A stretch of 64,000 bases of DNA from CBCOTE01 sp965112965 (lineage in GTDB: Bacteria > Desulfobacterota > Desulfovibrionia > Desulfovibrionales > Desulfovibrionaceae). The stretch spans positions 186,001-250,000 of the forward strand of contig CBCOTE010000019.1 in NCBI GenBank assembly GCA_965112965.1, read 5' to 3'. The position numbers and the translations under genes were made by a program. The notes below the pieces were generated by a model. That model ran no database searches. It was not told the origin of the DNA and saw only the letters and a program-made list of their open reading frames with translations. Of this stretch, positions 1-9,341 are shown in pieces; position 1 is the first letter of the stretch, and every line of letters begins with the position of its first letter.

Positions 1-189
1 CCCAGCGTTGGGCATCAGCAGCACTACCTCCGTTGCTACAGATCAGTATTTTACTGCCCTTGGCTAGTTGCAGGGCGAGAAATCGGCCAATGTTCACAAT
101 GCGAGTAGCATGCGTTCGAAGAAATCTTCGCGGAGACGTACGCCGGTAGCGGCGTGGTTGAGGACGATGGAGGCGGCGCAGTCGTTCAT
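1..189 (-). pseudogene. gmhA: GmhA-like phosphoheptose isomerase, frameshifted, runs off window edge
   Basis: Read on the minus strand from an ATG at 189, the first frame gives a typical GmhA N-terminus (LREDFFERMLLA). A stop follows near position 93. Shifting frame there restores GRFLALQLAKGSKILICSNG followed by GSAADAQ, the SIS-domain signature of sedoheptulose-7-phosphate isomerase, the first enzyme of ADP-heptose synthesis for LPS core. The usual His after SAADAQ reads as Arg-Trp at the window edge. No good ribosome binding site precedes the ATG. One frameshift is seen directly; whether the rest of the gene, beyond position 1, is also broken cannot be seen. Family assignment is firm, loss of function is likely. 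Confidence 0.82.
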
Positions 190-479
190 GATATCTCGGT
201 GGACCAATGATCCGATGCAGCTATATTAAAATAATAAAAACATAATATGGGACAAATGGCAATGTCTATACGGTCCAGTTGTTCAATGGCAAGAATAAGA
301 GGATGCGCTGGACGCCTCCTGTAGTTATTTTGGAGGTGGGAATTACACTTATCAAGACGCTGCGCGTTTTTTGATCGCATACATAACGATATTTGCGACA
401 TAGAGAAGCTTATCAGTGTGCGGCTGCGTGTGAGAAAGAGTTAATGCTGGTACTGCGCTGATTGAGGAGCATCTGTGGC

Positions 480-735
480 CACATGCTGGCGGCGAGACAT
501 ATGGACGGAGTTTGTCACATCTCTCCTTTTTTTGACGATTTTTTTATGATGTCAATGAGTAGGACGACGAATTCGTTGTCACCACTGGGGCGCAGTCAGG
601 CTTGGGTATCCACAGTGAATACTACTTAGGGTTAGGTGGTTGAAGCAAGAGAGGCAAACAAAAGAAGAGTCCAGTCGACGAGGCTCAGGGCAAGATAGTT
701 GATGAGGTTTAGCTCGGGCTGCATCAGAGAGTTAA
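480..735 (-). pseudogene. GGDEF (diguanylate cyclase) domain remnant
   Basis: On the minus strand one frame reads LNLINYLALSLVDWTLLLFA, matching the FK.IND..GH..GD.LL helix of GGDEF domains. About 40 codons on, another frame reads RPSGDNEFVVLLIDII (around 580-540), matching R.GGDEFVVLL. Several stops lie between and after. It is therefore a dead cyclic-di-GMP synthase domain whose signature would in any case be SGDNEF. N- and C-terminal parts are not recognisable. It lies upstream of, and in the same direction as, the broken gmhA. Confidence 0.55.
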
Positions 736-1591
736 AATGTTCATAAAAAAGGCGAGTGGTAAGTAATAATAATAATAATTTGAATTCAGTTTGGAAAGAT
801 AATGACGAAAAACAACTGTATCGGTCGGAGCGCCGTAGCTAAAGGGGCTGATAGTAGTACAGAGCGTGATAGGACTGGGCTCTAAACTGTATGCTTTTTT
901 TGCCAGATTTGTTGCTAAATATAAAAAATGATGACAGTAATTTTTTCATATCATAATTAACAGTCACGATCGACTGTAATACATTGCAATTCGTGCAAAA
1001 TACTTAGGACTATGTTTTTCTACGGAGTATTTATAGGCGTGTGGGCCATAGTGTGCCTAATCGCGAGGTTAGTTTTGGCAAGCCCATTACACTTCAAGTG
1101 AATAGGGTATTTGTCGGTGGCGTTCACCAAAATCGTAAGCGCCGTAGTGAATTATTGACTGCATATCAAGGAGATGAGTCTATCTATAAGAAAGTATTTT
1201 TTTGTTTATCAAATTGTCCTTGATAATCATCAATAGTTAGCAGTTCATCGTCCAGCCAGTCGCCCTCCAACCCTGATTGTTCGTATATTTTAGATTATGG
1301 CTGCGCTAACGGCATTATGACCCGAACTAGTCAAAAAAAGATAGGTCGGGCCAATTGTTTCGATACGTTTACGTCCGTTTGATTTTGAATCGATATTGAG
1401 GTTGTCAATCATTTGCACCTGATCTTCTAAATGTTGCGTTGTAGATTATATTTTTTCGCCCAACGACGCAATTTTCACCTAGCACGTCCTTGGGCATTGA
1501 GCTACTCGCCACTGAGGACGAGTTGCGTTTGGAGATCGATAGAGTTGTGTTATTTATTAATCCCGTATCATCTATAGATAGAACAAATATA
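736..1591. other. No gene recognised; decayed DNA with a TAA microsatellite
   Basis: All six frames are broken within about 60 codons and I recognise no family. A short TAA microsatellite sits at about 764-779. The open frame at 1490-1822 on the plus strand is the antisense shadow of the universal stress protein gene. Confidence 0.6.
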
Positions 1592-2047
1592 TTAGTAGGC
1601 CGGATATATCTCAGGCCGGATTGTTATCACGGGCCAGGGCGAGCCTTTGACTACTTTTTCAGCCACAGAGCCAAAGAGAATACGGTTGATACCCTTGCGG
1701 CCATGGGTGCCCATTATGACAAGGTCGACGTTTTCTGTTTCAGCTACGGATATAATTTTTTCGGCGACGCAGCCAATGACTACTTTGCCTGTGACCTTGA
1801 AGTCAATGAAATTCTCTTTTAAGTAGGCCTCCATGGTTGACTCGGCTCCGCTAACTATTTCCGAGACGAAGTTTTCGATGGAACTGTTCGGCACGTGGAA
1901 GCCTACATACTGAGACAACGACGGCACGACGTACACGACTACTAGATCGGCCTTTATGGCCTTGGCCAGGTACTTAGCGTACTCGGCGATTATGGAGTTT
2001 ATATCTGAAAAATCTACGGCACAGAGGATTTTACGGATGGGGATCAT
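1592..2047 (-). CDS. Universal stress protein (UspA family)
   Basis: A 151-residue single-domain Usp. The N-terminus (IRKILCAVDFSD) holds the conserved Asp of the alpha/beta fold. The C-terminus holds the ATP-binding signature GTHGRKGINRILFGS followed by VAEKVVKGSPWPV, the G-2X-G-9X-G(S/T) pattern of nucleotide-binding Usps. Length is typical for the family. The start is set by the ribosome binding site AGGAGG, 6 bases upstream of the ATG (about 2054-2059). Such proteins are cytosolic and help cells survive starvation or stress by mechanisms that vary between members. It stands alone: both flanks are decayed DNA. Identification is firm, specific role unknown. Confidence 0.95.
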   Translation of the reverse strand: MIPIRKILCAVDFSDINSIIAEYAKYLAKAIKADLVVVYVVPSLSQYVGFHVPNSSIENFVSEIVSGAESTMEAYLKENFIDFKVTGKVVIGCVAEKIISVAETENVDLVIMGTHGRKGINRILFGSVAEKVVKGSPWPVITIRPEIYPAY

Positions 2048-4689
2048 AGTGGCCTCCTACAGGTTGATACAGCGGTTATTATTATACGACTAACCGAGTT
2101 CCTTAAGACTAGTTGTATTTATTTTTTTGATGACCATCTATAACTTTAGGCTGTATATTTAAATGATAACTTTAGAAATACCGAGTAAGGAAATTTTATT
2201 ATTTTTTTGTCAGAAAATGTGGCAAGAAGGCAAGGGCCGGGTGTAGTGCCGGCTTTGAGCGACGATTGCTGAAATAATACCATCCTTAGAATAGTTAGCA
2301 TATTAAAATTTTTTAATATTTAATCTTAGAATATGTTGTTAGTGATTGTTGTATTTGGGTTTTAGAATAATTTGACAGCAAGATAGAACTTGAAGATTTA
2401 TTTTGATTATCTTAACTGAGCTTTTTTTGCGATAGTAGGAAGCCGTACATTAATATAGAATCAGTCCGATCCAGATAAGTTCGATGAAGTTCTGAGTGAC
2501 GCTTTTTTTGTGCAGGGATGCGGTGACCGGGAACCTGCCATCAGTGACCCAACTAGCCGTTGTCTAGTTTTTTTAGTGGTATGGGTCTGGATACATAAGG
2601 TTTCCTGGCAGTACAGAAAATAATCGAACTCGCCATGATTTTAGTGGAGCACGTGGCTATGGATAATATCGATAGTTTTTTTATTAAGCGGGGATGTTCT
2701 GCCGCAACTTTGAGGATACCTCACGCTAATTCAAAAAAAATTATAGTGCGCTAGATACGTTGATGTCCAAGGCAAGCGTGCCTAATAAGACCCTACCATG
2801 GCTCGGCAGCCAAAAAAAACTAATCTGAAAACTATGATCAATTAACTGAAAACTAGTTAGTGGCCGGACACTGCAGAATCTGACAGCGACAATATGTTGA
2901 TTCTGGCGGCCAGGCGGCCTGCAGCACTACTGGAAGTTTACTGTATCAAACTGCTAAGATGGGCGATTATTAAGGGGGGGGAGTTGGGAGGAGCCTTTTT
3001 TTCGAAAATGATTTCTGACCTTATGTTTTCTTTATGACGCCCCGCTGTTTTTATGACCAGGATTGTTTTTTTATCATATAGAACAGTATCTCGGCCTACT
3101 GAACATTTGGTACAGAATGGCCCTGTCTGTAGTTAGCGGGTCCGGTTCTTTTTTTACCGCGCATGCTTCACTATTTTTTCCGTTGTGGCTTACTGGCCAA
3201 ATCTATCTGTATAGTTCTTTTAGGAGCGTTTTGGCTCTGAATTTAAGCCTTGGGCTGCCTTTTTTGCCCGTTATAAATGTCGTCGGCCTATTATAACGAT
3301 TGGCCATAGCCCTTCCTCTGGAGCTGTCTATCCCCGCCAAATCTAAAAAAAGTTCCTTTTTGTTTTATTTGTGCATATGATTTATACTACAGCGCTACAC
3401 ACATATTATATTTAGATCGTTAATCTAGATATCCATGTCCTACAGATTCACACTTCATTGTGCCCATATTACCACACTCGCAAGTTCCTGTGGTCGGACG
3501 AGCCTGGTCCTTTTATATACTATTTTTTCATTCGCCATTACAATTTGGTAATGGTATGGTACCGCGATCTTGTTGGTTGGCATATCATCACCTGGCTTAT
3601 TTGACCATCGGCTACGTCAAACTTTGGCCAATGGCCTACTGGGCTTAACTTTGCTGCGCTATGTTATCCACCAGCGGTTTGAATTAACCGTATCGCATGC
3701 TCACCAGATATAAATATTTTTTGTAATGGCTGGCGAACTAGATATTTGACTAATCATTTCCTTACGTGCCGTGTTTGGCTCTGCCATCCACATTCTGTGG
3801 GTCGGCAGATCCATACTATGCCATCCATATAAAAAAACTTGGCACAATGCTGTTCGTTTGCAAGGATACTGTCGTTGCTATCGGATATTTTTTGCGCTAT
3901 TTTAATTTTCTTTATAAAAATTGGCACGTTGGCCTCGGGTTTAGCCCGTAAACTGGTCGGCGTACTTGGTTGTTTGACCACGGCCCAGGAGTCCTCCATT
4001 TTTTCGGGGGTCACTGTCCTCCTGTTAGAGACCGTAATTTTAGCCTTGGCCAATTTTGAGTTGTATACAAAAAAATAAGCTTGGCGCAGTTGCTATTCGG
4101 CTAATTGCAAGGCTGCTATTTTAAAAAAATAGACCGCGATCCTGGCTAACAGATAGGGCCGATTTAGAGCGTATTAATATAAGTCCCAGAGTGCTTAGAA
4201 GATTAATGTTAATTAGTATATAATTATTTGGTATTAAATGATTTTATTGATAAAACTTGACATGGCACAGGTCAGTTGTTAATTTAACAATTCTTAATAT
4301 TTTAAGTGTTATATCTGGTATCTTTACATTCAGTAGTATAGCCTAAAAATCGATTTGCATTTTTATAGTTGAAGACTATACATCCATAGCAATGCACCCG
4401 TGCTCACATACCATGTTCCGTCAGTCGAGACTGCAGCCTTTTGCGGCTACCATACGTGAAGCTATATTAGAAATTTATGGATAGAAGCTATTTTTTTTAG
4501 TCGTATGCTTTAACTGGCTATATACCCCAACTAGCGTTTTTCTCTGTTTCTGTCTAGCATATCATCTTCAATCCTGTATACCGTAGCTGGCAGCTGAGTA
4601 CCAATGTATAAAAAATTGTCTAGTGGATTTGATTACGCTTCTGTGTCGCGTGGTTAACTTTAGGATTGCATTTGATAGTTTACTACACT
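2048..4689. other. Long decayed region, no gene recognised
   Basis: About 2.6 kb of stop-rich sequence with many 6-8 base A and T runs and a G8 tract at 2974-2981. Hydrophobic open frames near 3063-3296 and 3460-3648 (plus) suggest dead membrane-protein genes but match nothing I know. At the right end (about 4455-4620) short stretches resembling HrcA N-terminal motifs (REAILEIYG; AG.VP before a Tyr-Lys-Lys) probably belong to the hrcA remnant that follows. Confidence 0.5.
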
Positions 4690-5270
4690 TCCGGGTTCTT
4701 GTTAAAAAAAGAGACCAGCTGGAATGAGGTCAATTTCCAATGGGGGCGTAGTTGGTGCTGGACAGCGTATCTTGCAGAACAATTTTTTTGACTGTGACTT
4801 GAGGATCTTTCCAGTGATGAGCTAAGTGTCTTCGCTAACTTTATTGATATTAAGTTCCGTGGTCGGCTTCCTTGCTTTGGCCTAGCAGCACATCTGTAGC
4901 GGTTTAGTGGGTGTTGGTCAGCCAAACTGGGATGGATCTAGTAGAATTTAGTATAGCTCGTAGTGTTTTAAGTCGCATGCAGGGCGTGAAGTCTACGTGA
5001 AAGACGCAGTGTATATACTCGATCAGGCAAACTTAAATTCCTGCCCAAGATGCGGGATGTGCTGGTGCTAGTGGTGGATTCCCCGCGGCCGTTAGATTTT
5101 TTTGTACAAGGCATTATTGTGTTTGAGGTGCAGATTATTTTAGGCCGGGAGGTAGTCCTGGACAACTCGTACGAGTATCAGGTTGTTTTTTTATTATACT
5201 GATGGCAGTTGACTATATTGTTAGATACCTTAATGAATATGATCTAAGGAACACTTTTAAGGCCGTTATT
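4690..5270 (+). pseudogene. hrcA: HrcA heat-shock repressor, multiply frameshifted
   Basis: Four consecutive HrcA blocks are readable in order but in different frames. VVGAGQRILQNNFFDCDL matches the strand ending GRVQN. EDLSSDELSVFANFIDIKFR (4801-4860) matches LS.EEL...N.LN..F.G. REVYVKDAVYILDQ then FKFLPKMRDVLVLV match the lyveG..nlL..pEF.d...lr.ll region. VFEVQIILGREVVLDNSYEY matches the V.IG.E....CSVV..Y region. A last piece with VDYIVRYLNE ends near 5262. At least three frameshifts plus stops make it inactive. HrcA normally represses chaperone operons by binding CIRCE operators; position directly upstream of grpE-dnaK is the classic order. I see no CIRCE operator here, consistent with loss of this control. 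Confidence 0.85.
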
Positions 5271-5396
5271 TTCTGAGACGGCATGGATTCTGAGGTCGTG
5301 TCAATCGGTACGGTGGTGCGGCATTTTCGTGTGTGGTTCTGTATACGCCGGGCGCTGACATTTTTCAACCTACTGTCCTCAAGGAGCGATATCTAT

Positions 5397-6386
5397 ATGC
5401 CGCGTAAAACGATTACGTTTTCTGAGTCGTATGATGATGTACCGCAAACCCAGACCGTCACAGCTCATTCTGAGTCGTATGATGATGTACCGCAAACCCA
5501 GACCGTCACAGCTCATTCTGAGTCGTATGATGATGTACCGCAAACCCAGACCGTCACAGCTCATTCTGAGTCGTATGATGATGTACCGCAAACCCAGACC
5601 GTCACAGCTCATTCTGAGTCGTATGATGATGTACCGCAAACCCAGACCGTCACAGCTCATTCTGAGTCGTATGATGATGTACCGCAAACCCAGACCGTCA
5701 CAGCTCATTCTGAGTCGTATGATGATGTACCGCAAACCCAGACCGTCACAGCTCATTCTGAGTCGTATGATGATGTACCGCAAACCCAGACCGTCACAGC
5801 TCATTCTGAGTCGTATGATGATGTACCGCAAACCCAGACCGTCACAGCTCATGAGGCCGTGAATGAACACCAGCCCGAAGCGTCTTTTTGGGAAGCCGGC
5901 TTTACCGATGCGGAGCTCCTGGCCCTGTGTAAGGAGCGTCTCTGTACAGTGTGTGACGAGAAAGCCCAAGCCGACGACCAGCGGCTACGCAGTCTGGCCG
6001 AGATGGATAACTATAAAAAGCGTCTGGCTAAGGAGCAGGAAGGGTTATGCAAGTACGCCGCCGAGCTTGTGCTGGCTGACCTATTGCCAATTCTGGACAA
6101 CCTGGATCTAGCTCTTGAGCATGGCCGTAAGATGTCAGCCTGCAACGACGTAGTCGTGGGTATAGATATGACCCGCAATATTTTTTTAGATACTCTAGCC
6201 CGCCACGGATTAACCCCGATAGGCGAAGTTGGCGAGTGCTTCGACCCCGCTCGACATGAGGCCGTAGCCGAGGAGGCACGACAGGACTTAGCTCCAGGCA
6301 CTATCTGTTGTCTTATGCAGCGTGGTTATTTCTTGCGGAAGCGGTTGCTCCGGCCGGCGCGGGTTTCGGTGAGTAAGGCCGGATGA
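5397..6386 (+). CDS. grpE: GrpE nucleotide exchange factor with a repeat-expanded N-terminus
   Basis: GrpE releases ADP from DnaK in the DnaK chaperone cycle. The start is the ATG at 5397, preceded by AAGGAG at 5381-5386; an open frame runs further upstream without a comparable start. The 329-residue protein has three parts. Residues 1-8 are MPRKTITF. Residues 9-152 are nine identical copies of SESYDDVPQTQTVTAH. Residues 153-329 are a normal GrpE: long coiled-coil helix with EMDNYKKRLAKEQE, the four-helix region LVLADLLPILDNLDLALEHG, and the C-terminal beta domain ending in GYFLRKRLLRPARVSVSK. Ordinary GrpE is about 180-200 residues, so the excess is the repeat block. It sits in the N-terminal tail that is disordered in known GrpE, so the core could still work. 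A T7 tract lies at 6181-6187. dnaK follows 160 bases downstream. Confidence 0.96.
   Translation: MPRKTITFSESYDDVPQTQTVTAHSESYDDVPQTQTVTAHSESYDDVPQTQTVTAHSESYDDVPQTQTVTAHSESYDDVPQTQTVTAHSESYDDVPQTQTVTAHSESYDDVPQTQTVTAHSESYDDVPQTQTVTAHSESYDDVPQTQTVTAHEAVNEHQPEASFWEAGFTDAELLALCKERLCTVCDEKAQADDQRLRSLAEMDNYKKRLAKEQEGLCKYAAELVLADLLPILDNLDLALEHGRKMSACNDVVVGIDMTRNIFLDTLARHGLTPIGEVGECFDPARHEAVAEEARQDLAPGTICCLMQRGYFLRKRLLRPARVSVSKAG
5421..5852 (+). repeat. Nine perfect 48-bp tandem repeats inside grpE
   Basis: The unit begins TCTGAGTCGTATGATGATGT and ends GTCACAGCTCAT. Nine copies sit head to tail with no base difference that I can see. Because 48 is a multiple of three, gain or loss of units keeps the grpE frame. 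Each unit encodes SESYDDVPQTQTVTAH. There are no spacers, so it is not a CRISPR array. The perfect identity points to recent expansion by slippage or unequal recombination. Confidence 0.98.
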
Positions 6387-6390
6387 TTTT
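6350..6390 (+). terminator. Possible weak terminator or attenuator at the end of grpE
   Basis: CCGGCC at 6350-6355 can pair with GGCCGG at 6378-6383, which overlaps the grpE stop, and a T7 run follows at about 6387. The loop is long (22 bases), so termination would be partial at best. It could lower readthrough into dnaK. Inference from base pairing only. Confidence 0.3.
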
Positions 6391-6546
6391 TTTGTGTAAT
6401 TCGTTTTTTTTCTCCCGTTAGCACTGGACGCCGGCCAAAGATGAATTACTTACTGCTATATCACAATTTTTATCCCCCAACGCATGCACGGCCGGTCTAT
6501 CCAGGGTCGCGCCGACGATCCGGGAAAATGAGGAGGAGTAAGCAAT

Positions 6547-8454
6547 ATGGGTAAGATTATTGGGATCGATCTAGGCACCACCAATTCTTGCGTCTACATC
6601 ATGGAAGGCAAGGATCCTAAGTGTATCACTAACCCCGAAGGCGGCCGTACCACACCGTCTATCGTGGCATTTACAGATAAAGAACGGCTAGTGGGAGAAA
6701 TCGCCAAGCGTCAGTCCGTCACAAACCATGAACGTACTATTTTTGCCATTAAGCGTCTTATAGGCCGTCGATTCAATACTCCAGAGATTGAGCGGTGGCG
6801 TAGTCATTGTTCTTACCATATAGTAGAAGGCATAAATGGTGAGGCCGCGGTAGAAGTTAAGGGCCGCCAGTATAGCCCGTCTGAAATTTCGGCTATGTTG
6901 CTCCAGAAGTTGAAGGCTGATTCTGAAGCCTACTTGGGCGAGGCCGTCACTGAGGCAGTCATTACCGTGCCGGCTTACTTTAATGACGCTCAGCGCCAGG
7001 CCACCAAGGATGCAGGCCGTATCGCTGGCCTTGAGGTCAAGCGGATCATCAATGAACCAACGGCTGCTTCATTGGCCTATGGCTTCGATAAAAAACGCGA
7101 TGAAAAGATCGCGGTCTTCGACCTTGGCGGCGGCACTTTTGATATTTCTATACTCGAGGTGGGCGATAACGTTGTTGAAGTGCGCGCTACCAACGGTGAT
7201 ACTTTACTTGGCGGCGAAGATTTTGACCATCGTATTATCGAATATTTAGTAGATGAGTTCAAAAAAGAGAGTTTCGTCGATCTTTCACAAGACCGCATGG
7301 CTTTGCAACGACTCAAGGAAGCCGCAGAAAAGGCCAAAAAGGATCTTTCTACCTCCATGGAGACCGAGATTAATTTGCCGTTTATTACCGCTGACCAAAG
7401 CGGCCCTAAGCACCTCATGCTCAAGCTCACACGAGCCAAGCTGGAGAAGTTGGTGGAGAACCTGGTTGAGCGCACTGTGGAGCCCTGTAAAAAGGCCCTG
7501 ACTGATGCTGGGCTCTCAATTAAGGACATCGACGAGGTCATTCTGGTGGGAGGTATGACCCGTATGCCCTTAGTTCAACAGAGAGTGGGCGCCTTCTTTG
7601 GTAAGGAGCCAAACCGCAGCGTAAATCCTGATGAAGTGGTGGCTGTGGGTGCTGCCATCCAGGGCGGCATCCTGGCCGGCGACGTCAAGGACGTACTACT
7701 TTTGGACGTGACCCCGCTCTCTCTTGGCATTGAAACTCTGGGCGGTGTCATGACCCGGCTTATCGACCGCAATACTACCATACCCACACGTAAGAGCCAG
7801 ATATTCACTACTGCTGCAGATAATCAGCCCTCAGTATCCATACATGTGCTTCAGGGCGAGCGGCCTATGGCCGGGGACAACATGACCCTAGGTCGCTTCG
7901 AACTCGCGGGCATCCCGGCCGCACCCCGTGGTATGCCGCAGGTGGAGGTAGCCTTCGATATTGACGCCAACGGTATAGTAAATGTATCGGCTAAAGATTT
8001 AGGCACGGGTAAAGAACAGAGCATTCGTATTACAGCCTCTAGCGGTCTCTCGGAGCATGATATCCAGCGTCTGATCAAGGATGCCGAGTCTCATGTCGGG
8101 GACGATAAGAAGAAGCAGAAGCTCATAGAGACGCGCAACCATGCCGATACGCTCATCTACTCTACTGAAAAGACCATCCATGATTTAGGCGATAAACTTG
8201 ATGTTATACTTAAGGGCGAGATCGATACTAAGGTAGAGGATCTGAAGAAAGCTATTCAGTCCGATGACGTTGATGCTATCGCTAAGGCCACAGAAGAACT
8301 CTCTCGGGCTGCGCATAAATTGGCTGAGAAATTATATGCTCAGAAGACTCAGGATAGTAAAAGTTCTAGTTCTGACGGACCGGACGACCTTAGCGCCGGA
8401 CATGGCCATCGTGACGACGACGTAGTGGATGCAGATTACACCGAAGTGAAGTAG
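6547..8454 (+). CDS. dnaK: Chaperone protein DnaK (Hsp70)
   Basis: A 635-residue, full-length Hsp70 that binds hydrophobic peptide stretches in an ATP-driven cycle with DnaJ and GrpE. The nucleotide-binding domain shows IGIDLGTTNSCV at the start, VPAYFNDAQRQATKDAG, INEPTAASLAYGFDK and FDLGGGTFDIS. The interdomain linker is DVLLLDVTPLSLGIETLGG, followed by the substrate domain with GERPMAGDNMTLGRFEL and VSAKDLGTGKEQSI, a helical lid and an acidic tail ending DADYTEVK. The start is fixed by AGGAGGAG about 8 bases upstream. It follows grpE after 160 bases and ends at a rho-independent terminator. No dnaJ is visible nearby. Nothing in the sequence suggests decay. Confidence 0.99.
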   Translation: MGKIIGIDLGTTNSCVYIMEGKDPKCITNPEGGRTTPSIVAFTDKERLVGEIAKRQSVTNHERTIFAIKRLIGRRFNTPEIERWRSHCSYHIVEGINGEAAVEVKGRQYSPSEISAMLLQKLKADSEAYLGEAVTEAVITVPAYFNDAQRQATKDAGRIAGLEVKRIINEPTAASLAYGFDKKRDEKIAVFDLGGGTFDISILEVGDNVVEVRATNGDTLLGGEDFDHRIIEYLVDEFKKESFVDLSQDRMALQRLKEAAEKAKKDLSTSMETEINLPFITADQSGPKHLMLKLTRAKLEKLVENLVERTVEPCKKALTDAGLSIKDIDEVILVGGMTRMPLVQQRVGAFFGKEPNRSVNPDEVVAVGAAIQGGILAGDVKDVLLLDVTPLSLGIETLGGVMTRLIDRNTTIPTRKSQIFTTAADNQPSVSIHVLQGERPMAGDNMTLGRFELAGIPAAPRGMPQVEVAFDIDANGIVNVSAKDLGTGKEQSIRITASSGLSEHDIQRLIKDAESHVGDDKKKQKLIETRNHADTLIYSTEKTIHDLGDKLDVILKGEIDTKVEDLKKAIQSDDVDAIAKATEELSRAAHKLAEKLYAQKTQDSKSSSSDGPDDLSAGHGHRDDDVVDADYTEVK

Positions 8455-8480
8455 TCAAGTCCGTTTTGTAGAGGGCATAC

Positions 8481-8521
8481 AAAAGCCTGGCTCCTCTATA
8501 GGGGATTCGGGCTTTTTTTTT
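8481..8521 (+). terminator. Rho-independent terminator after dnaK
   Basis: An imperfect GC-rich hairpin (AGCCTGGCTCCTC, loop TATA, GGGGATTCGGGCT) is followed at once by nine Ts. It lies 27 bases past the dnaK stop and would end the grpE-dnaK transcript. Confidence 0.85.
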
Positions 8522-9341
8522 GTGCGGTTCTATTCAGCAGTGTTAGAGGGCGTCCAGTCGGACCATCTATTTATGCGATATTTCGTAGATCTAAATGAAA
8601 TTCGCTACAGTGAGTAATTATTGTTTGGACCGTCGTTCTTCACCACGATATTTATACTTGGCCTTGGCTGTCATTGCCACGCGTGTTAGTTACTGCGCCT
8701 AAGCAATCGAGGAGTATGTCGAAGTCGACAGATGTCAGGTAGTCCTTGGAGTGCGGGAATGGAACATGATTAATGATTTTTTATAAAAATGGTGGAGCGG
8801 AGCTTATCCGCACAATGAACGACGAAGTTTTCGGGACTGCCAGAAGAGATTTTTTAGATGAAATTATAGGCTGACGACACAGGCGTCGAGAGCGAAAGTT
8901 TAAGTGGAATTAGGCCTAGGACGAGATGACGCAGCGTTTTTTTTCATTAGTAAGTATAGATCTTAGGTTCGTTATGTATGTCCATTGGATTGCCCATTGT
9001 GATGAGGTAATTGAAAGTCTGCAAGCATAGAGTAGAGGAGGCATCCTCCTAGAGGTCGGCGATGGGGTAACAATGTGGCCGCTTTCATCGGTTTAGGTAG
9101 TCTATTGACCTCAGTCTCTGATGGGACGTAGCGCATACAGCGGTGTGCGTGGTTGGTTCCATTGGGGGCGGGTAAGTGTTTTGGCGCGAAAGTCAGAGTC
9201 TAGGGCGGAGATACTCCTCTTGCTAGGAAGTTTTGCTGTGAGTCGCCGGGACATAGGTATATCTTTATCAACCAAGCACGATCAAGACATCAGATGATAT
9301 TAAGAAATCCGAAGCTAGTGGTGCAGAAAAAGGATGGAGAC
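8522..9341. other. Gene-free, decayed stretch
   Basis: No frame is open for a meaningful length. A short run GGILLEVGDGVT near 9040 recalls an S1 RNA-binding domain, but one motif of this length is not enough to name a gene. An ATG at 9294, in frame with the next gene, has no ribosome binding site. Confidence 0.5.

Noticed and set aside
1490..1822. Plus-strand 110-codon frame
   Set aside because: Antisense shadow of the universal stress protein gene.
3754..4053. Minus-strand 99-codon frame with an AGGAGG inside it
   Set aside because: The site is only 3 bases from the nearest in-frame GTG, two plus-strand frames are equally open, and no family matches.
5421..5852. CRISPR-like regular repeat array
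   Set aside because: The units are directly adjacent without spacers and lie in frame inside grpE.
6418..6440. Possible CIRCE operator (TTAGCACT) before dnaK
   Set aside because: Only the left half matches; there is no GAGTGCTAA arm at the required distance.
9030..9090. Ribosomal protein S1-like motif
   Set aside because: A single 12-residue resemblance; no repeat of the domain around it.
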